A DNA stretch of 64,000 nt from Algiphilus sp965216485 (GCF_965216485.1 NZ_OZ244162.1:930001-994000); one strand, 5' to 3'; counted from the first letter of the stretch, positions 8,105 through 17,093 are shown. Program-made: numbers and translations. Notes: a model not told the origin generated them from the sequence alone.

Positions 8105-8746
8105 ATGAAGCCCTACCAGACCGATTTCATCCGCCTCGCGCTCGACGCCGAGGTCCTGCGTTTCGGGGAATTTGCACTGAAATCGGGGCGCATCAGCCCC
8201 TATTTCTTCAATCTCGGTGCCATTGCCTCGGGCGGCGCACTGGCGCGGCTGGCCGAAGCCTATGCCGCCGCCTATCGCGACGCCGCCCTGGAGGCGGATC
8301 TGCTGTTCGGTCCGGCCTACAAGGGCATTCCGTTGGCGGCCACCGTGGCCACCGCGCTGGCGGGGCAGGGCGTGGATCTGCAGTTCGCCTACAACCGCAA
8401 GGAAGTGAAGGACCACGGCGAGGGGGGGCAGTTGGTGGGGGCGGCACCGCGCGGCCAGCGGGTGGTCATCGTGGATGACGTGCTGACGGCGGGCACGGCA
8501 CTGCGCCAGTCGGTGGAATTGCTGCGCAGCGAGGGCGCCGAGCCGGTGGCCGCGATGATCGCGCTGGATCGCCAGGAGCGCGGGGCAGGTGCTGCCTCGG
8601 CGGTGCAGGAAGCCGAGCAGGAACTCGGCCTGCGCGTGGTGCCGCTGGTCACCGTCAACGAGGTCATGGCGCATCTGCGTGATGCTGGCATCGCCCCCGA
8701 AGCACTCGCGCAGATGCGCGATTACCAGGCGCGCTACGGCATCTGA
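8105..8746 (+). CDS. pyrE: Orotate phosphoribosyltransferase
   Basis: 213 residues from ATG 8105 with AGGAAGG just upstream. It catalyses orotate plus PRPP to orotidine monophosphate in pyrimidine synthesis, acting as a dimer. The PRPP-binding motif VVIVDDVLTAGTAL is intact, as are ALKSGRISPYFFN, GPAYKGIPLA and the dimer-contributed loop FAYNRKEVKDHGEGG. PyrE and xthA side by side is common in gammaproteobacteria. Confidence 0.97.
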   Translation: MKPYQTDFIRLALDAEVLRFGEFALKSGRISPYFFNLGAIASGGALARLAEAYAAAYRDAALEADLLFGPAYKGIPLAATVATALAGQGVDLQFAYNRKEVKDHGEGGQLVGAAPRGQRVVIVDDVLTAGTALRQSVELLRSEGAEPVAAMIALDRQERGAGAASAVQEAEQELGLRVVPLVTVNEVMAHLRDAGIAPEALAQMRDYQARYGI

Positions 8747-8794
8747 TCGTGGACGTCGCGACGGTGCAGCGGCTGCGTGCTGCATGATGGAGCC

Positions 8795-9472
8795 ATGAAC
8801 GAGCCTTCGCCTTCCCGATCCGAGCACTCCCACCACGGCCTCTACAGCCTGGGCGAGGAGATTGCCCACAGCGTGACGCACGGCCTGGGGGTGGTGGCGT
8901 CCATCGTCGGTCTCTGCGTGCTGGTGGCCTTTGCTGCCCTGCACGGCGGTCCGACCGAAATCGTGGCCGCGGCCGTCTTCGGCAGCACGCTGATTCTTCT
9001 GTACACCGCCTCCACGCTGTATCACAGCATCCCCTTGCCGCAGACCAAGTCCGTGCTGCGCGTGATCGATCATGCGTCGATCTATCTGCTCATCGCCGGA
9101 ACCTATACGCCCTTCACCCTGATCACCCTGGCCGGGCCTTGGGGCTGGTCCCTGTTCGGCATCGTATGGGGGCTTGCCGCCCTGGGTGTGGCCTTCAAGC
9201 TGTTCTACACCGGGCGCTTCGAGGCGCTGTCGCTGATCATTTATGTCGCCATGGGGTGGTGCGGTGTGGTCGCCGCGCAGCCAATGCTCGAGGCATTGCC
9301 TCTGCCCGGCTTATGGCTGCTGCTGGCGGGCGGGCTGGCCTATACCGGCGGTGTGGTGTTCTATGCCATGAAGCGGCTGCGCTATCACCATGCGATCTGG
9401 CATCTGTTCGTCCTGGCAGGCAGCGTGCTGCACTACTTTGCGGTGTTGCTGTATGTGATTCCCCGCGCTTAG
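8795..9472 (+). CDS. Hemolysin III family (PAQR-like) membrane protein
   Basis: 225 residues from ATG 8795; GTG 8777 would add six residues. The N-terminus contains YSLGEEIAHSVTHGLG, the signature of the hemolysin III/YqfA family, followed by seven predicted membrane helices and conserved histidines in STLYHSI, RVIDHASIYLLIAG and AIWHLFVLAGSVLHYFAV, which form the metal site in the PAQR superfamily. The name comes from a Bacillus cereus homologue; YqfA-type proteins are linked to membrane lipid homeostasis and hemolysis should not be assumed. Confidence 0.88.
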   Translation: MNEPSPSRSEHSHHGLYSLGEEIAHSVTHGLGVVASIVGLCVLVAFAALHGGPTEIVAAAVFGSTLILLYTASTLYHSIPLPQTKSVLRVIDHASIYLLIAGTYTPFTLITLAGPWGWSLFGIVWGLAALGVAFKLFYTGRFEALSLIIYVAMGWCGVVAAQPMLEALPLPGLWLLLAGGLAYTGGVVFYAMKRLRYHHAIWHLFVLAGSVLHYFAVLLYVIPRA

Positions 9473-9566
9473 CTGCAATGGCTTGACGCGGGCGAACGCA
9501 GTTGCAGCACACCCTGCCTTGGCGCCACTCTCCGAGCCTGAGTCCCAGTAAACAAACAGGTGATCC

Positions 9567-10736
9567 ATGACATCGTGTCGTGCGGTGCGCGTGGCGCAAC
9601 ACAGCCTTCTTGCCGTCTTGATTGGACTGGCCGCAGTGCACGGCAACGTGTCAGCCCAGATGGCGTCCGAGGAAGCCAATGGCGGTCGCTATACCTTCTC
9701 ATGGCCCTACGCGGCGGAGGATGCACTCAAGCCGCGCGGCGGCACTACCCAAGGGCCGCCCGTGACGCGGGTCACCGAAACGACGGAGGCCTTCCAGCGG
9801 CTGCAGGCCGAAGACCTGTCCAAGTTCGAGCGCGATCGGCGCGCCATCCTTGCCATGGCCGGGGGCTACCGGGCCAGTTTCGACTTCCTGGAAGTCGTGG
9901 GCTATCCGGCAGACTACACGCCGACCGCGCCATACCAGAGCTGGGGAACGGAATACGTCTACGTGATTGCGGACGAAGGCGACTTCATCTCGCTGCAGCA
10001 TCTGCTGGTAATGTCAATCATCGATGACGAGGGCGAGGTGCGCGGCCCCTTCATCAACAAGCACTGGCGCCAGGACTGGCACTTTGAGGCTCCTGAGGCC
10101 CATACCTATCGCGGTGCAAATACCTGGCAGCGCACACAGCGCAGCAAGAAGGCGCGAGCCGGGCAATGGCTGCAGACCGTCTGGCAGGTGGATGACTCAC
10201 CGCGCTATGCGGCCTGGGGCGCATGGCAGCACGAAGACGAATACTCCACCTGGCAAGGTGGACAGACCTGGCGCCCGCTGCCGCGGCGTGAGTACTCGGT
10301 ACGTGACGACTACGATGCCCTGGTCGGGATCAACCGCCAGACCATCCTTCCGACGGGCTGGGTGCACGAACAGCGCAACGAGAAAGTGGTGGTGCCGTCG
10401 CTCGATCGCATCACGCAACGCCTCGCCACGGAGTACGGCATTGCGCGCTATGACCGCATCAAGGACTACGACTTTTCCGAGGGTGACGCCTACCTGGAGG
10501 CGACCGCCGCCTTCTGGGGGCAGGTGCGTGACTATTGGGATCGCCTGCTGGCCGATAACGAGTCACTGCACCTGAAGGCGCAGTCCGACCAGGCATCGCT
10601 GTTTCTGCCGCTGTTCCGGCGCGCTAGCGAGATCGCCGATGGCGCGGACTACGCTTCGGAAGCGAATGCCGCTTTCGTGCGTGACACCATCGATGGCTAT
10701 CTCGCAGAGAAGCCGCAAAAGGGGGCGGGATACTAG
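9567..10736 (+). CDS. Secreted DUF6607-family protein
   Basis: 389 residues from ATG 9567 (AGGTGA upstream). Residues 1-30 form a signal peptide ending SAQ. The body is rich in Trp and Tyr and contains AMAGGYRASFDFLEVVGY, YQSWGTEYVYVI, GDFISLQHLLVM and NKHWRQDWHFE, which I recognise as the DUF6607 family of periplasmic or outer-membrane-associated proteins. No catalytic motif is apparent and the function is unknown. In other bacteria this family often sits near iron-uptake genes; here the Fur-type operon is about 10 kb away. The gene runs directly into the 236-bp repeat array. Confidence 0.75.
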   Translation: MTSCRAVRVAQHSLLAVLIGLAAVHGNVSAQMASEEANGGRYTFSWPYAAEDALKPRGGTTQGPPVTRVTETTEAFQRLQAEDLSKFERDRRAILAMAGGYRASFDFLEVVGYPADYTPTAPYQSWGTEYVYVIADEGDFISLQHLLVMSIIDDEGEVRGPFINKHWRQDWHFEAPEAHTYRGANTWQRTQRSKKARAGQWLQTVWQVDDSPRYAAWGAWQHEDEYSTWQGGQTWRPLPRREYSVRDDYDALVGINRQTILPTGWVHEQRNEKVVVPSLDRITQRLATEYGIARYDRIKDYDFSEGDAYLEATAAFWGQVRDYWDRLLADNESLHLKAQSDQASLFLPLFRRASEIADGADYASEANAAFVRDTIDGYLAEKPQKGAGY

Positions 10737-10748
10737 CGGGGGCTGTCG

Positions 10749-11680
10749 CAGTCACTAAGCAAAGACGAAGCCCTTCTCCCGCTGGCGGGAGAAGGGTTGG
10801 GATGAGGGTGGAGTCGCGTAAGCGGCTTGTGGCGGGGGTACCGAGGCTACTTGCGTCGTCGGGCGCCGCAGTCACTACACTCGGACATCCTGTCTTCGTC
10901 AAGTGACTCCGGCTCGGGCCCTCCTTGGCCCGAGCGTTCGGCGCGCTGCGAAGTGCCACTGGCACTTCGGTGACAGCGGACCCGCAGTCACTAAGCAAAG
11001 ACGAAGCCCTTCTCCCGCTGGCGGGAGAAGGGTTGGGATGAGGGTGGAGTCGCGTAAGCGGCTTGTGGCGGGGGTACCGAGGCTACTTGCGTCGTCGGGC
11101 GCCGCAGTCACTACACTCGGACATCCTGTCTTCGTCAAGTGACTCCGGCTCGGGCCCTCCTTGGCCCGAGCGTTCGGCGCGCTGCGAAGTGCCACTGGCA
11201 CTTCGGTGACAGCGGACCCGCAGTCACTAAGCAAAGACGAAACCCTTCTCCCGCTGGCGGGAGAAGGGTTGGGATGAGGGTGGAGCCGCGTGAACGGCTT
11301 GCGGCGGGTGCCCTGAGGCTACTTGCGTCGTTGGCTGCCGCAGTCACTACACTCGGACATCCTGTCTTCGTCAAGTGACTCCGGCTCGGGCCCTCCTTGG
11401 CCCGAGCGTTCGGCGCGCTGCGAAGTGCCACTGGCACTTCGGTGACAGCGGACCCGCAGTCACTAAGCAAAGACGAAGCCCTTCTCCCGCTGGCGGGAGA
11501 AGGGGTGGGATGAGGGTGGAGCCGCGTGAGCGGCTTGCGGCGGGTGCACTGAGGCTACCTGCGTCATCGGGCGCCGCAGTCACTACACTCGGACATCCTG
11601 TCCTCGTCAAGTGACCCGGCTCGGGCCCTCCTTGGCCCGAGCGTTCGGCGCGCTGCGAAGTGCCACTGGCACTTCGGTCG
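10749..11680. repeat. Four tandem 236-bp repeats, hairpin rich
   Basis: Units begin at 10749, 10985, 11221 and 11457 (each CAGTCACTAAGC), a strict 236-bp period; the fourth stops early at about 11680. Units 1 and 2 appear identical; units 3 and 4 differ mainly in the middle (around 11280-11340 and 11515-11570). Each unit is two half-blocks starting GCAGTCACTA. The first holds the inverted repeat CCCTTCTCCCGC/GCGGGAGAAGGG; the second holds CTCGGGCC/GGCCCGAG and GAAGTGCCA/TGGCACTTC. It fills the gap between the convergent DUF6607 gene and argB, ending a few bases from the argB stop. No coding sequence is believed in it. The hairpins could end transcription from both sides, but no T-tracts follow. 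Confidence 0.95.
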
Positions 11681-11684
11681 CGCC

Positions 11685-12548
11685 TCACCCCCGTATTAGC
11701 GTTCCCACGCCTTCGTCGGTGAACAGTTCGAGCAAGACCGCGTGCTCGACGCGACCGTCGACGATGTGCACAGCCCGCACGCCACTGCGCACCGCGTCGA
11801 GCGCGCAGCCGATCTTGGGCAGCATGCCGCCGTGGATGGTGCCGTCGCTGATCAGGCCGTCGACTTCGTGCGTGTCCAGCCCGGTCAGCAGGTTGCCCTC
11901 GGCGTCGAGGACACCGCGGATATTGGACAGCAACATCAGCTTCTCGGCCTTGAGCACGCTGGCGATCTTGCCGGCGACGGTGTCGGCATTGATGTTGTAG
12001 GCCGCGCCGTCCTCACCTACGCCCACCGGAGCAATGACGGGGATGAAGCCACCAGCTTCCAGGTGCGTGATGACCTCGGGATCGATGGAGGCGACTTCGC
12101 CGACCTGGCCGATGTCTTCGCCGTCGGAGTCCAGCTTGCGGGCGCGGATCAGGCCGCCATCCTTGCCGGTCAGGCCCACGGCGCGGCCGCCTTGCTGGTT
12201 GATGGCCGACACCAAGGCCTTGTTGACGCGTCCACCGAGCATCATCTCGACCACATCCATGGTCTCGGCATCGGTCACGCGCAGACCGTTGACGAAACGC
12301 GAGGCAATGCCGAGGCGTTCGAGGTGCTGGCCGATCTGCGGACCGCCGCCGTGCACCACGACCGGGTGGATGCCGACCAGCTTCATCAGCGTGATGTCGC
12401 GCGCAAAGCTGGTGGCCTGGGCCGGGTTCTCCATGGCGTTGCCGCCATATTTGACGACCACGGTCTTGCCGGCAAAGCGCCGGATGTAGGGCAGCGCTTC
12501 CGTCAATACGCGGGCGACCTGCATGGCCGCGTCCGGTGTCAGTGCCAT
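11685..12548 (-). CDS. argB: Acetylglutamate kinase
   Basis: 287 residues. Amino acid kinase fold with VVKYGGNAM (phosphate loop), VVVHGGGPQIG, the substrate-binding RFVNGLRVTD and YNINADTVAGKIA. It phosphorylates N-acetylglutamate, the second step of arginine synthesis. ATG 12548 overlaps the dut stop (TAATG), showing translational coupling in a coaBC-dut-argB operon. The stop lies within a few bases of the repeat array. Confidence 0.97.
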   Translation of the reverse strand: MALTPDAAMQVARVLTEALPYIRRFAGKTVVVKYGGNAMENPAQATSFARDITLMKLVGIHPVVVHGGGPQIGQHLERLGIASRFVNGLRVTDAETMDVVEMMLGGRVNKALVSAINQQGGRAVGLTGKDGGLIRARKLDSDGEDIGQVGEVASIDPEVITHLEAGGFIPVIAPVGVGEDGAAYNINADTVAGKIASVLKAEKLMLLSNIRGVLDAEGNLLTGLDTHEVDGLISDGTIHGGMLPKIGCALDAVRSGVRAVHIVDGRVEHAVLLELFTDEGVGTLIRG

Positions 12549-12991
12549 TACTGTCTCCCCGAGGAACCAAAGCCGCCGTCGCCGCGCAGGCTGTCGCCAA
12601 ACTGGTCGACGGTCCGGAAGCGCGCCTGCACGACAGGAACGATGACGAGCTGCGCCACGCGTTCGAAGGGCTCGATGGTGAACGCGGCGTTGCCGCGATT
12701 CCAGCAGGAAATCATCAGCTCACCCTGGTAATCGGAGTCGATCAGGCCCACCAGGTTTCCAAGCACGATGCCGTGCTTGTGGCCGAGCCCCGAACGCGGA
12801 AGGATCAAGGCGGCCAAACCCGGGTCGGCGATGTGGACCGCGAGGCCCGTGCGCAGCAGCTCGGTCTGGCCGGGCTGCAGCGTCAGTGCCTCGTCGAGCA
12901 GGGCGCGCAGGTCGCAGCCCGCCGATCCCTCGGTGGCGTGTGCGGGCAGGGTGGCGCGTGGGTCAAGGACGCGCAGTTCGATGTCGGTCAT
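12548..12991 (-). CDS. dut: dUTP diphosphatase
   Basis: 147 residues, a trimeric dUTPase. All five motifs are present: AGCDLRA, PRSGLGHKHG, GLIDSDYQGE, RVAQLVIVP and the C-terminal RGDGGFGSSGR that closes over the active site. It hydrolyses dUTP to dUMP, limiting uracil in DNA and supplying thymidylate synthesis. ATG 12991 overlaps the coaBC stop (ATGA), and its own stop overlaps argB. A coaBC-dut pair is a standard gammaproteobacterial arrangement. Confidence 0.97.
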   Translation of the reverse strand: MTDIELRVLDPRATLPAHATEGSAGCDLRALLDEALTLQPGQTELLRTGLAVHIADPGLAALILPRSGLGHKHGIVLGNLVGLIDSDYQGELMISCWNRGNAAFTIEPFERVAQLVIVPVVQARFRTVDQFGDSLRGDGGFGSSGRQ

Positions 12992-14205
12992 GCCGTAGGG
13001 GGTGTGGTGAGGTTGTGGGCGATGTGCGCCACCATGCGCCGGGCCAGGTCGCGCTTGCTGCCCTTGCCGAGGTCGGTTTCGCCCTGTGCCGAGAACAGGA
13101 TCAGGTGATTGTCTTCCTGATCGAAAGCGCGACCGTCGCCCACCAGGTTGCCGGCGACGAGCTGCAGGCCCTTGCGTTGCAGCTTGCCGCGGGCGTTCTC
13201 GGCCAGGTTCTCGGTTTCGGCGGCAAAGCCCACCATATAGAGATCGGGCTGCTCGCCGCGGACGCGCTGCAGGATGTCCTGCGTGCGTTCGAGGGCGATG
13301 GACAGGGTGGCGTTGTCCTTCTTGATCTTCTGCGATTCCGCCTGTGCCGGCCGGTAGTCGGCCACGGCGGCGCAGCCGATGAACAGATCTGCCTCTGCCG
13401 CGTGCCGGCTGGCCGCTTCGGCCATGTCGGCGGCGGACTCGACATCAATGCGCTGCACGCCGTCCGGCGTATCCAGATGCACCGGTCCGGCGACCAGGGT
13501 CACCTGCGCCCCGGCGCGCGCCAGCGCATCGGCCAGCGCAAAGCCCATGCGCCCCGAAGAGCGATTGGACAGTACCCGCACGGGATCGATGGCCTCCCGC
13601 GTCGGGCCAGCGGTGATCACCGCCCGGCGTCCCTGCAGCGGCTGATCGAGGGCGCCGAGCTGCCGTGCGATGGCGGACAGCAACTCCGAGGGCTCCACCA
13701 TGCGCCCGTCGCCGACCTCGCCACAGGCCTGATCGCCAGCCGCCGGCCCGATGATCTGTGCACCGCGCGCACGCAGTCGCTCGACGTTGTCGCGGGTGGC
13801 GGGATGCGCCCACATCAGCCGATTCATGGCGGGTGCCAGCAGCAGCGGGCGATCCGAGGCCAGGCACAGTGTGGAGAGCAGGTCGCTGGTCATGCCCGCG
13901 GCCAGTCGCGCCATGGCATTGGCCGATGCTGGCGCGACCACGACGCAATCCGGCCAGCGCGCCAGCTCGATATGGCCCATGGCGGCTTCGGCGTCTTCAT
14001 CCCACAGGCTCTGGCGCACCGGATGACCGGACAGGGCCTGCAGCGTGACGGGGGTGATGAAGCGGGCGCCGCCCGCGGTCAGTACAACCTGCACTTCGGC
14101 TCCGGCCTTGCGCAGCAGGCGGACCAGCTCAGCGGACTTGTAGGCGGCAATGCCGCCGGTCACCCCGAGCAGAATGCGGTGTTGGCTGAGGCTGATGTCA
14201 GGCAT
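12988..14205 (-). CDS. coaBC: Bifunctional phosphopantothenoylcysteine decarboxylase / phosphopantothenate-cysteine ligase
   Basis: 405 residues from ATG 14205 (MPDISLSQHRILLGVTGGIAAYK); a TTG 18 bases upstream is less likely. The N-terminal CoaC flavoprotein half has the GGIAAYK flavin loop, PASANAMARLA and PAMN; its cysteine lies in GDQACGEVGDGRM. The C-terminal CoaB half starts about residue 190 with AVITAGPTREAIDPVR and SNRSSGRMG and contains AAVADYRP and KIKK. Together they convert 4'-phosphopantothenate to 4'-phosphopantetheine for coenzyme A. First gene of a three-gene operon, divergent from radC. Confidence 0.96.
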   Translation of the reverse strand: MPDISLSQHRILLGVTGGIAAYKSAELVRLLRKAGAEVQVVLTAGGARFITPVTLQALSGHPVRQSLWDEDAEAAMGHIELARWPDCVVVAPASANAMARLAAGMTSDLLSTLCLASDRPLLLAPAMNRLMWAHPATRDNVERLRARGAQIIGPAAGDQACGEVGDGRMVEPSELLSAIARQLGALDQPLQGRRAVITAGPTREAIDPVRVLSNRSSGRMGFALADALARAGAQVTLVAGPVHLDTPDGVQRIDVESAADMAEAASRHAAEADLFIGCAAVADYRPAQAESQKIKKDNATLSIALERTQDILQRVRGEQPDLYMVGFAAETENLAENARGKLQRKGLQLVAGNLVGDGRAFDQEDNHLILFSAQGETDLGKGSKRDLARRMVAHIAHNLTTPPTA

Positions 14206-14294
14206 GCGCGCATGGTAGCGCAAGGGCGTGCAAGGCCGGCCGCTTGGCGCCGGCGGCGGGAGTCGCTACCTTTGAGTTACTCAGGGGAAATGAA

Positions 14295-14966
14295 ATGAGC
14301 ATCCGCGACTGGCCCGAGACCGAACGACCGCGTGAAAAGCTGCTGGCCCGGGGGGCTGCCGCGCTCAGCGATGCCGAGTTGCTGGCCGTCTTTCTGCGAA
14401 CCGGGGTCGCCGGGCTGAGTGCCGTCGATCTGGCGCGGGAACTGCTGTCCACCTTCGGTGGCTTGCGCAGTCTGCTGAGTGCCGACGTGGAGCGCTTCTG
14501 TGCGGCCAAGGGTCTGGGTCGCGCCAAGTTTGCCCAGTTGCAGGCCGTGCTCGAGTTGTCCCGCCGCCATCTGGCGGAGGAGCTGCGTCGAGAGGGCGTG
14601 TTGCGTGATCCCGGCAGTACCCGGCGCTTCCTGCAGGCACGCCTGCGCGACGAAGCCCGGGAGCTGTTCGGCATGCTGCTGCTCGACAACCAGCACCAGG
14701 TGCTCGCCTTCGAGGTTCTGGCCATGGGCACCATCAATGCGGCGGCGGTCTATCCGCGCGAGGTCGTCAAGGCGGCGCTGCGTCGCAATGCAGCAGCGGT
14801 GATCTTCGCGCATAACCATCCGAGCGGGGTCGCCGAACCCTCCGCCGCTGACCGTGAACTCACCGACCGTCTGATCACGGCACTGCGCACGGTCGACATC
14901 CGTGTCCTGGACCACGTCATCGTCGGCGAGCACTGCGTCAGCTTTGCCGAGCGCGGCCTGCTCTAG
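14295..14966 (+). CDS. radC: RadC/JAB-domain DNA repair protein
   Basis: 223 residues from ATG 14295 with AGGGGA upstream. An N-terminal helix-hairpin-helix region (AALSDAELLAVFLRTG, GLGRAKFAQLQAV) precedes the JAMM metalloprotease-like domain with the conserved zinc ligands in AHNHPSG and the Asp eight residues on (AADRE). Despite its name, a role in radiation repair is not well supported in the literature; the enzymatic function is unknown. Divergent from coaBC, as in many gammaproteobacteria. Confidence 0.93.
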   Translation: MSIRDWPETERPREKLLARGAAALSDAELLAVFLRTGVAGLSAVDLARELLSTFGGLRSLLSADVERFCAAKGLGRAKFAQLQAVLELSRRHLAEELRREGVLRDPGSTRRFLQARLRDEARELFGMLLLDNQHQVLAFEVLAMGTINAAAVYPREVVKAALRRNAAAVIFAHNHPSGVAEPSAADRELTDRLITALRTVDIRVLDHVIVGEHCVSFAERGLL

Positions 14967-14978
14967 GCGCATGTCGTC

Positions 14979-15007
14979 TTGCCAAAGTGGAGGGCTTTTG
15001 ATATAAA
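14979..15007 (+). promoter_or_regulatory. Sigma-70 promoter of rpmB-rpmG
   Basis: TTGCCA at 14979-14984, a 17-bp spacer, and TATAAA at 15002-15007. It is followed by a GC-rich stretch and the rpmB start about 50 bp downstream. Close to consensus and correctly placed for a ribosomal protein operon. Confidence 0.75.
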
Positions 15008-15061
15008 GCCGCGCTCTTTCGCCAGCGGGCCTCGCTTGCCCGCCCTGATCCGAGGTTCGTC

Positions 15062-15298
15062 ATGTCCCGAGTCTGCCAAGTGACCGGCAAGCGCCCGTCG
15101 GTGGGCAACAATGTGTCGCACGCCAACAACAAGACGCGCAGGCGCTTCCTGCCCAATCTGCACACGCACCGTTTCTGGGTCGACAGCGAGAAGCGCTTCG
15201 TCAAGCTGCGTGTGTCCAGCAAGGGCATGCGCATCATCGACAAAAACGGTATTGAAAGCGTGCTGAGCGATATGCGCTCGCGCGGAATGAAGGTGTAA
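15062..15298 (+). CDS. rpmB: 50S ribosomal protein L28
   Basis: 78 residues starting MSRVCQVTGKRPSVGN, with NKTRRRFLPNLH and KGMRIIDKNGIE as in all proteobacterial L28. Only one cysteine is present, so this is the zinc-independent form. It precedes rpmG by three bases, the usual pair. Confidence 0.98.
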   Translation: MSRVCQVTGKRPSVGNNVSHANNKTRRRFLPNLHTHRFWVDSEKRFVKLRVSSKGMRIIDKNGIESVLSDMRSRGMKV

Positions 15299-15301
15299 AC
15301 C

Positions 15302-15478
15302 ATGGCAGGAAAGGTCAAAAAGGATCGCGAGAAGATCCGTCTCGTCTCCACCGCCGGCACCGGCTTCTTCTACACGACGACCAAGAACAAGAAGAACACG
15401 CCGGACAAGTTCGAGTTCCGCAAGTACGACCCGGTCGTGCGCAAGCACGTCGCGTTCAAGGAAGCCAAGATCAAGTAG
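15302..15478 (+). CDS. rpmG: 50S ribosomal protein L33
   Basis: 58 residues from ATG 15302: MAGKVKKDREKIRLVSTAGT, then GFFYTTTKNKKN and a C-terminal KYDPVVRKHVAFKEAKIK. It is the cysteine-free form, which does not bind zinc, matching the L28 type. The gene follows rpmB immediately. Confidence 0.97.
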   Translation: MAGKVKKDREKIRLVSTAGTGFFYTTTKNKKNTPDKFEFRKYDPVVRKHVAFKEAKIK

Positions 15479-15492
15479 GCCGCTCGGCGGCC
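15478..15492 (+). terminator. Possible terminator hairpin after rpmG
   Basis: GGCCGC and GCGGCC arms with a three-base loop begin at the last base of the rpmG stop codon. No T-tract follows, so intrinsic termination is doubtful. Confidence 0.3.
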
Positions 15493-15857
15493 GTCGGGTA
15501 CCGCCACCACTGGCCGCCAGGCCGCGTCGCGGCTGCTCCGAATATTGATTGTTGCTTTTTCGTCATGCCGGGTCGCGCAGGTCCAACCCACACGGTGGGC
15601 CTTGGCTGCACCAAGTCACAGTTGACCGCGTCGCATGACCTGCTCCCAACGCTTTCGGCGGACCGCGCTCGCGGGATCCTATCAGCCGTCAGCGAGCACT
15701 CCTCGGGCCAGCGTGCGTCGGCCGCCGTGCCCTGTATAGCGTCTCGGGTGGGTACGCCGACGGCTCCGCCGGGAACCGTCGGCACGGATGCCAGCGTCTT
15801 GAAGGCGCAACACGAGCGGCCTACGCTCCGCGCCCGAATCCATCATCCATCGATATC
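15493..15857. other. Intergenic region between rpmG and mtnB
   Basis: About 365 bases with no convincing gene. The one long plus-strand frame (15565-15870) has no ribosome site or recognisable sequence. A hairpin with arms GCCGACGG (15756-15763) and CCGTCGGC (15776-15783) lies about 75 bp before mtnB. I looked for a SAM-type riboswitch, as would suit methionine salvage genes, and saw none. Confidence 0.6.
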
Positions 15858-16484
15858 GTGCCGACCGTGAATATTGCCGCCATCACCGACCAGCTGATCA
15901 GCGCCGGGCACCTGCTGCACCGGCGTGGCTGGGTTCCGGCCAGCGGCGGCAACTTCTCGGCCCGGCTCGCCCCCAACCAACTGCTGATGACCTCCAGCGG
16001 TTGCCACAAGGGCGAACTGTCCGCCTCGGATTTCCTGGTGGTGGATGACCAGGGCCAGCCTGGGCAGGGTGAAACGCGGCGGGCCTCCGCCGAGACGCTG
16101 CTGCACTGCGCGATCTATCGTGTCGACCCGACGGCGGCAGCGGTCCTGCATACCCATTCTGTGCCGGCCACGGTATTATCCCGCGCTCTTGAAGCCGGGG
16201 TAATGCTCCGGGACTACGAGCTGTTGAAGATTCTAGACGGAATCTCCACACATGAGGTCAGCGTTGAAATCCCGATTTTCGACAATGATCAGAACATGAC
16301 ACGTCTTTCGACGGTCATAGAGGACGCCATGCATCAGGGCAGGGGGCGCCACGGTTTTTTGATCCGTGGACACGGTCTCTACGCCTGGGGCAGCAGCGTG
16401 GCCGAAGCCCGCTACCGGGTGGAGGCGCTTGAGTTCCTGTTTGACTGCGAATGGCAGTCGCAACTGGGGGAGGCAAGACAATAA
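15858..16484 (+). CDS. mtnB: Methylthioribulose-1-phosphate dehydratase
   Basis: 208 residues of the class II aldolase/adducin fold. The zinc ligands are visible in LHTHSVPATVLS and in RGHGLYAWG; SGGNFSARL is the conserved N-terminal loop. It dehydrates 5-methylthioribulose 1-phosphate in the methionine salvage pathway. GTG 15858 is used; GTG 15867 is possible. The stop overlaps the mtnD start (TAATG), so the two are coupled. Confidence 0.95.
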   Translation: MPTVNIAAITDQLISAGHLLHRRGWVPASGGNFSARLAPNQLLMTSSGCHKGELSASDFLVVDDQGQPGQGETRRASAETLLHCAIYRVDPTAAAVLHTHSVPATVLSRALEAGVMLRDYELLKILDGISTHEVSVEIPIFDNDQNMTRLSTVIEDAMHQGRGRHGFLIRGHGLYAWGSSVAEARYRVEALEFLFDCEWQSQLGEARQ

Positions 16485-17044
16485 TGACGAGCTTACGAAT
16501 CTTTTCCGAACACAATCCGCACAAGGCCGAACGCGCCGTCTACGACCGCGCGAGCGTGGCACGCGAACTGGACCGCATTGGCGTGCTTTACGAGCAGTGG
16601 GACGCGTCCCAGCCGTTGGATGCGGACGCGTCGCAGGACGAAATCATCGAGGCCTATCGCGAGCAGATCGACCGCCTGATGAAGGAGCACGGCTTCCGCT
16701 CAGTGGATGTGATCTCACTGACCGCGGACCACCCGCAAAAGGACGCACTGCGCGACAAGTTCCTGCATGAGCACACCCACGACGATCACGAAGTACGCTT
16801 CTTCGTCGAAGGCGAAGGGCTGTTCTATCTGCACGCCAACGGTCGTATCTATGCCGTGCTCTGCCGCGCCGGTGACCTGCTGTCCGTGCCGGCCGGCATG
16901 ACACACTGGTTCGATATGGGGCCGGAGCCCTGCCTCAAGGCGATCCGCCTGTTCACCACGCCGGAAGGTTGGGTGGCCAACTTCACGGGCAGCACTATCG
17001 CCGACCGCTTTCCGCGTCTCGACAAGATCGAATCCGCGGCCTGA
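16484..17044 (+). CDS. mtnD: Acireductone dioxygenase
   Basis: 186 residues from ATG 16484, which overlaps the mtnB stop. Cupin fold with the metal ligands H97, H99, E103 (in HEHTHDDHEVRFFVEG) and H141. The iron form produces the methionine precursor 2-keto-4-methylthiobutyrate; the nickel form releases carbon monoxide, methylthiopropionate and formate. It acts after MtnC in the pathway although encoded before it. Confidence 0.96.
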   Translation: MTSLRIFSEHNPHKAERAVYDRASVARELDRIGVLYEQWDASQPLDADASQDEIIEAYREQIDRLMKEHGFRSVDVISLTADHPQKDALRDKFLHEHTHDDHEVRFFVEGEGLFYLHANGRIYAVLCRAGDLLSVPAGMTHWFDMGPEPCLKAIRLFTTPEGWVANFTGSTIADRFPRLDKIESAA

Positions 17045-17093
17045 GTCGAATCGCTGCGGGCCAGGCGGTCATCCGACGAAGAGCGCACGCGCC

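Noticed and set aside
10903..11614. Three 79-codon plus-strand frames, each overlapping the next by four bases, in the repeat array
   Set aside because: The chain follows from the 236-bp period (frame length 240). The translations have no recognisable domain and mirror a known non-coding hairpin repeat, and the opposite strand shows equally long frames.
10749..11680. CRISPR array
   Set aside because: Repeats are 236 bp with no unique spacers, and no cas gene is present.
15565..15870. 101-codon frame between rpmG and mtnB
   Set aside because: No ribosome site, no homology recognised, overlaps the mtnB start; reads as random high-G+C frame.
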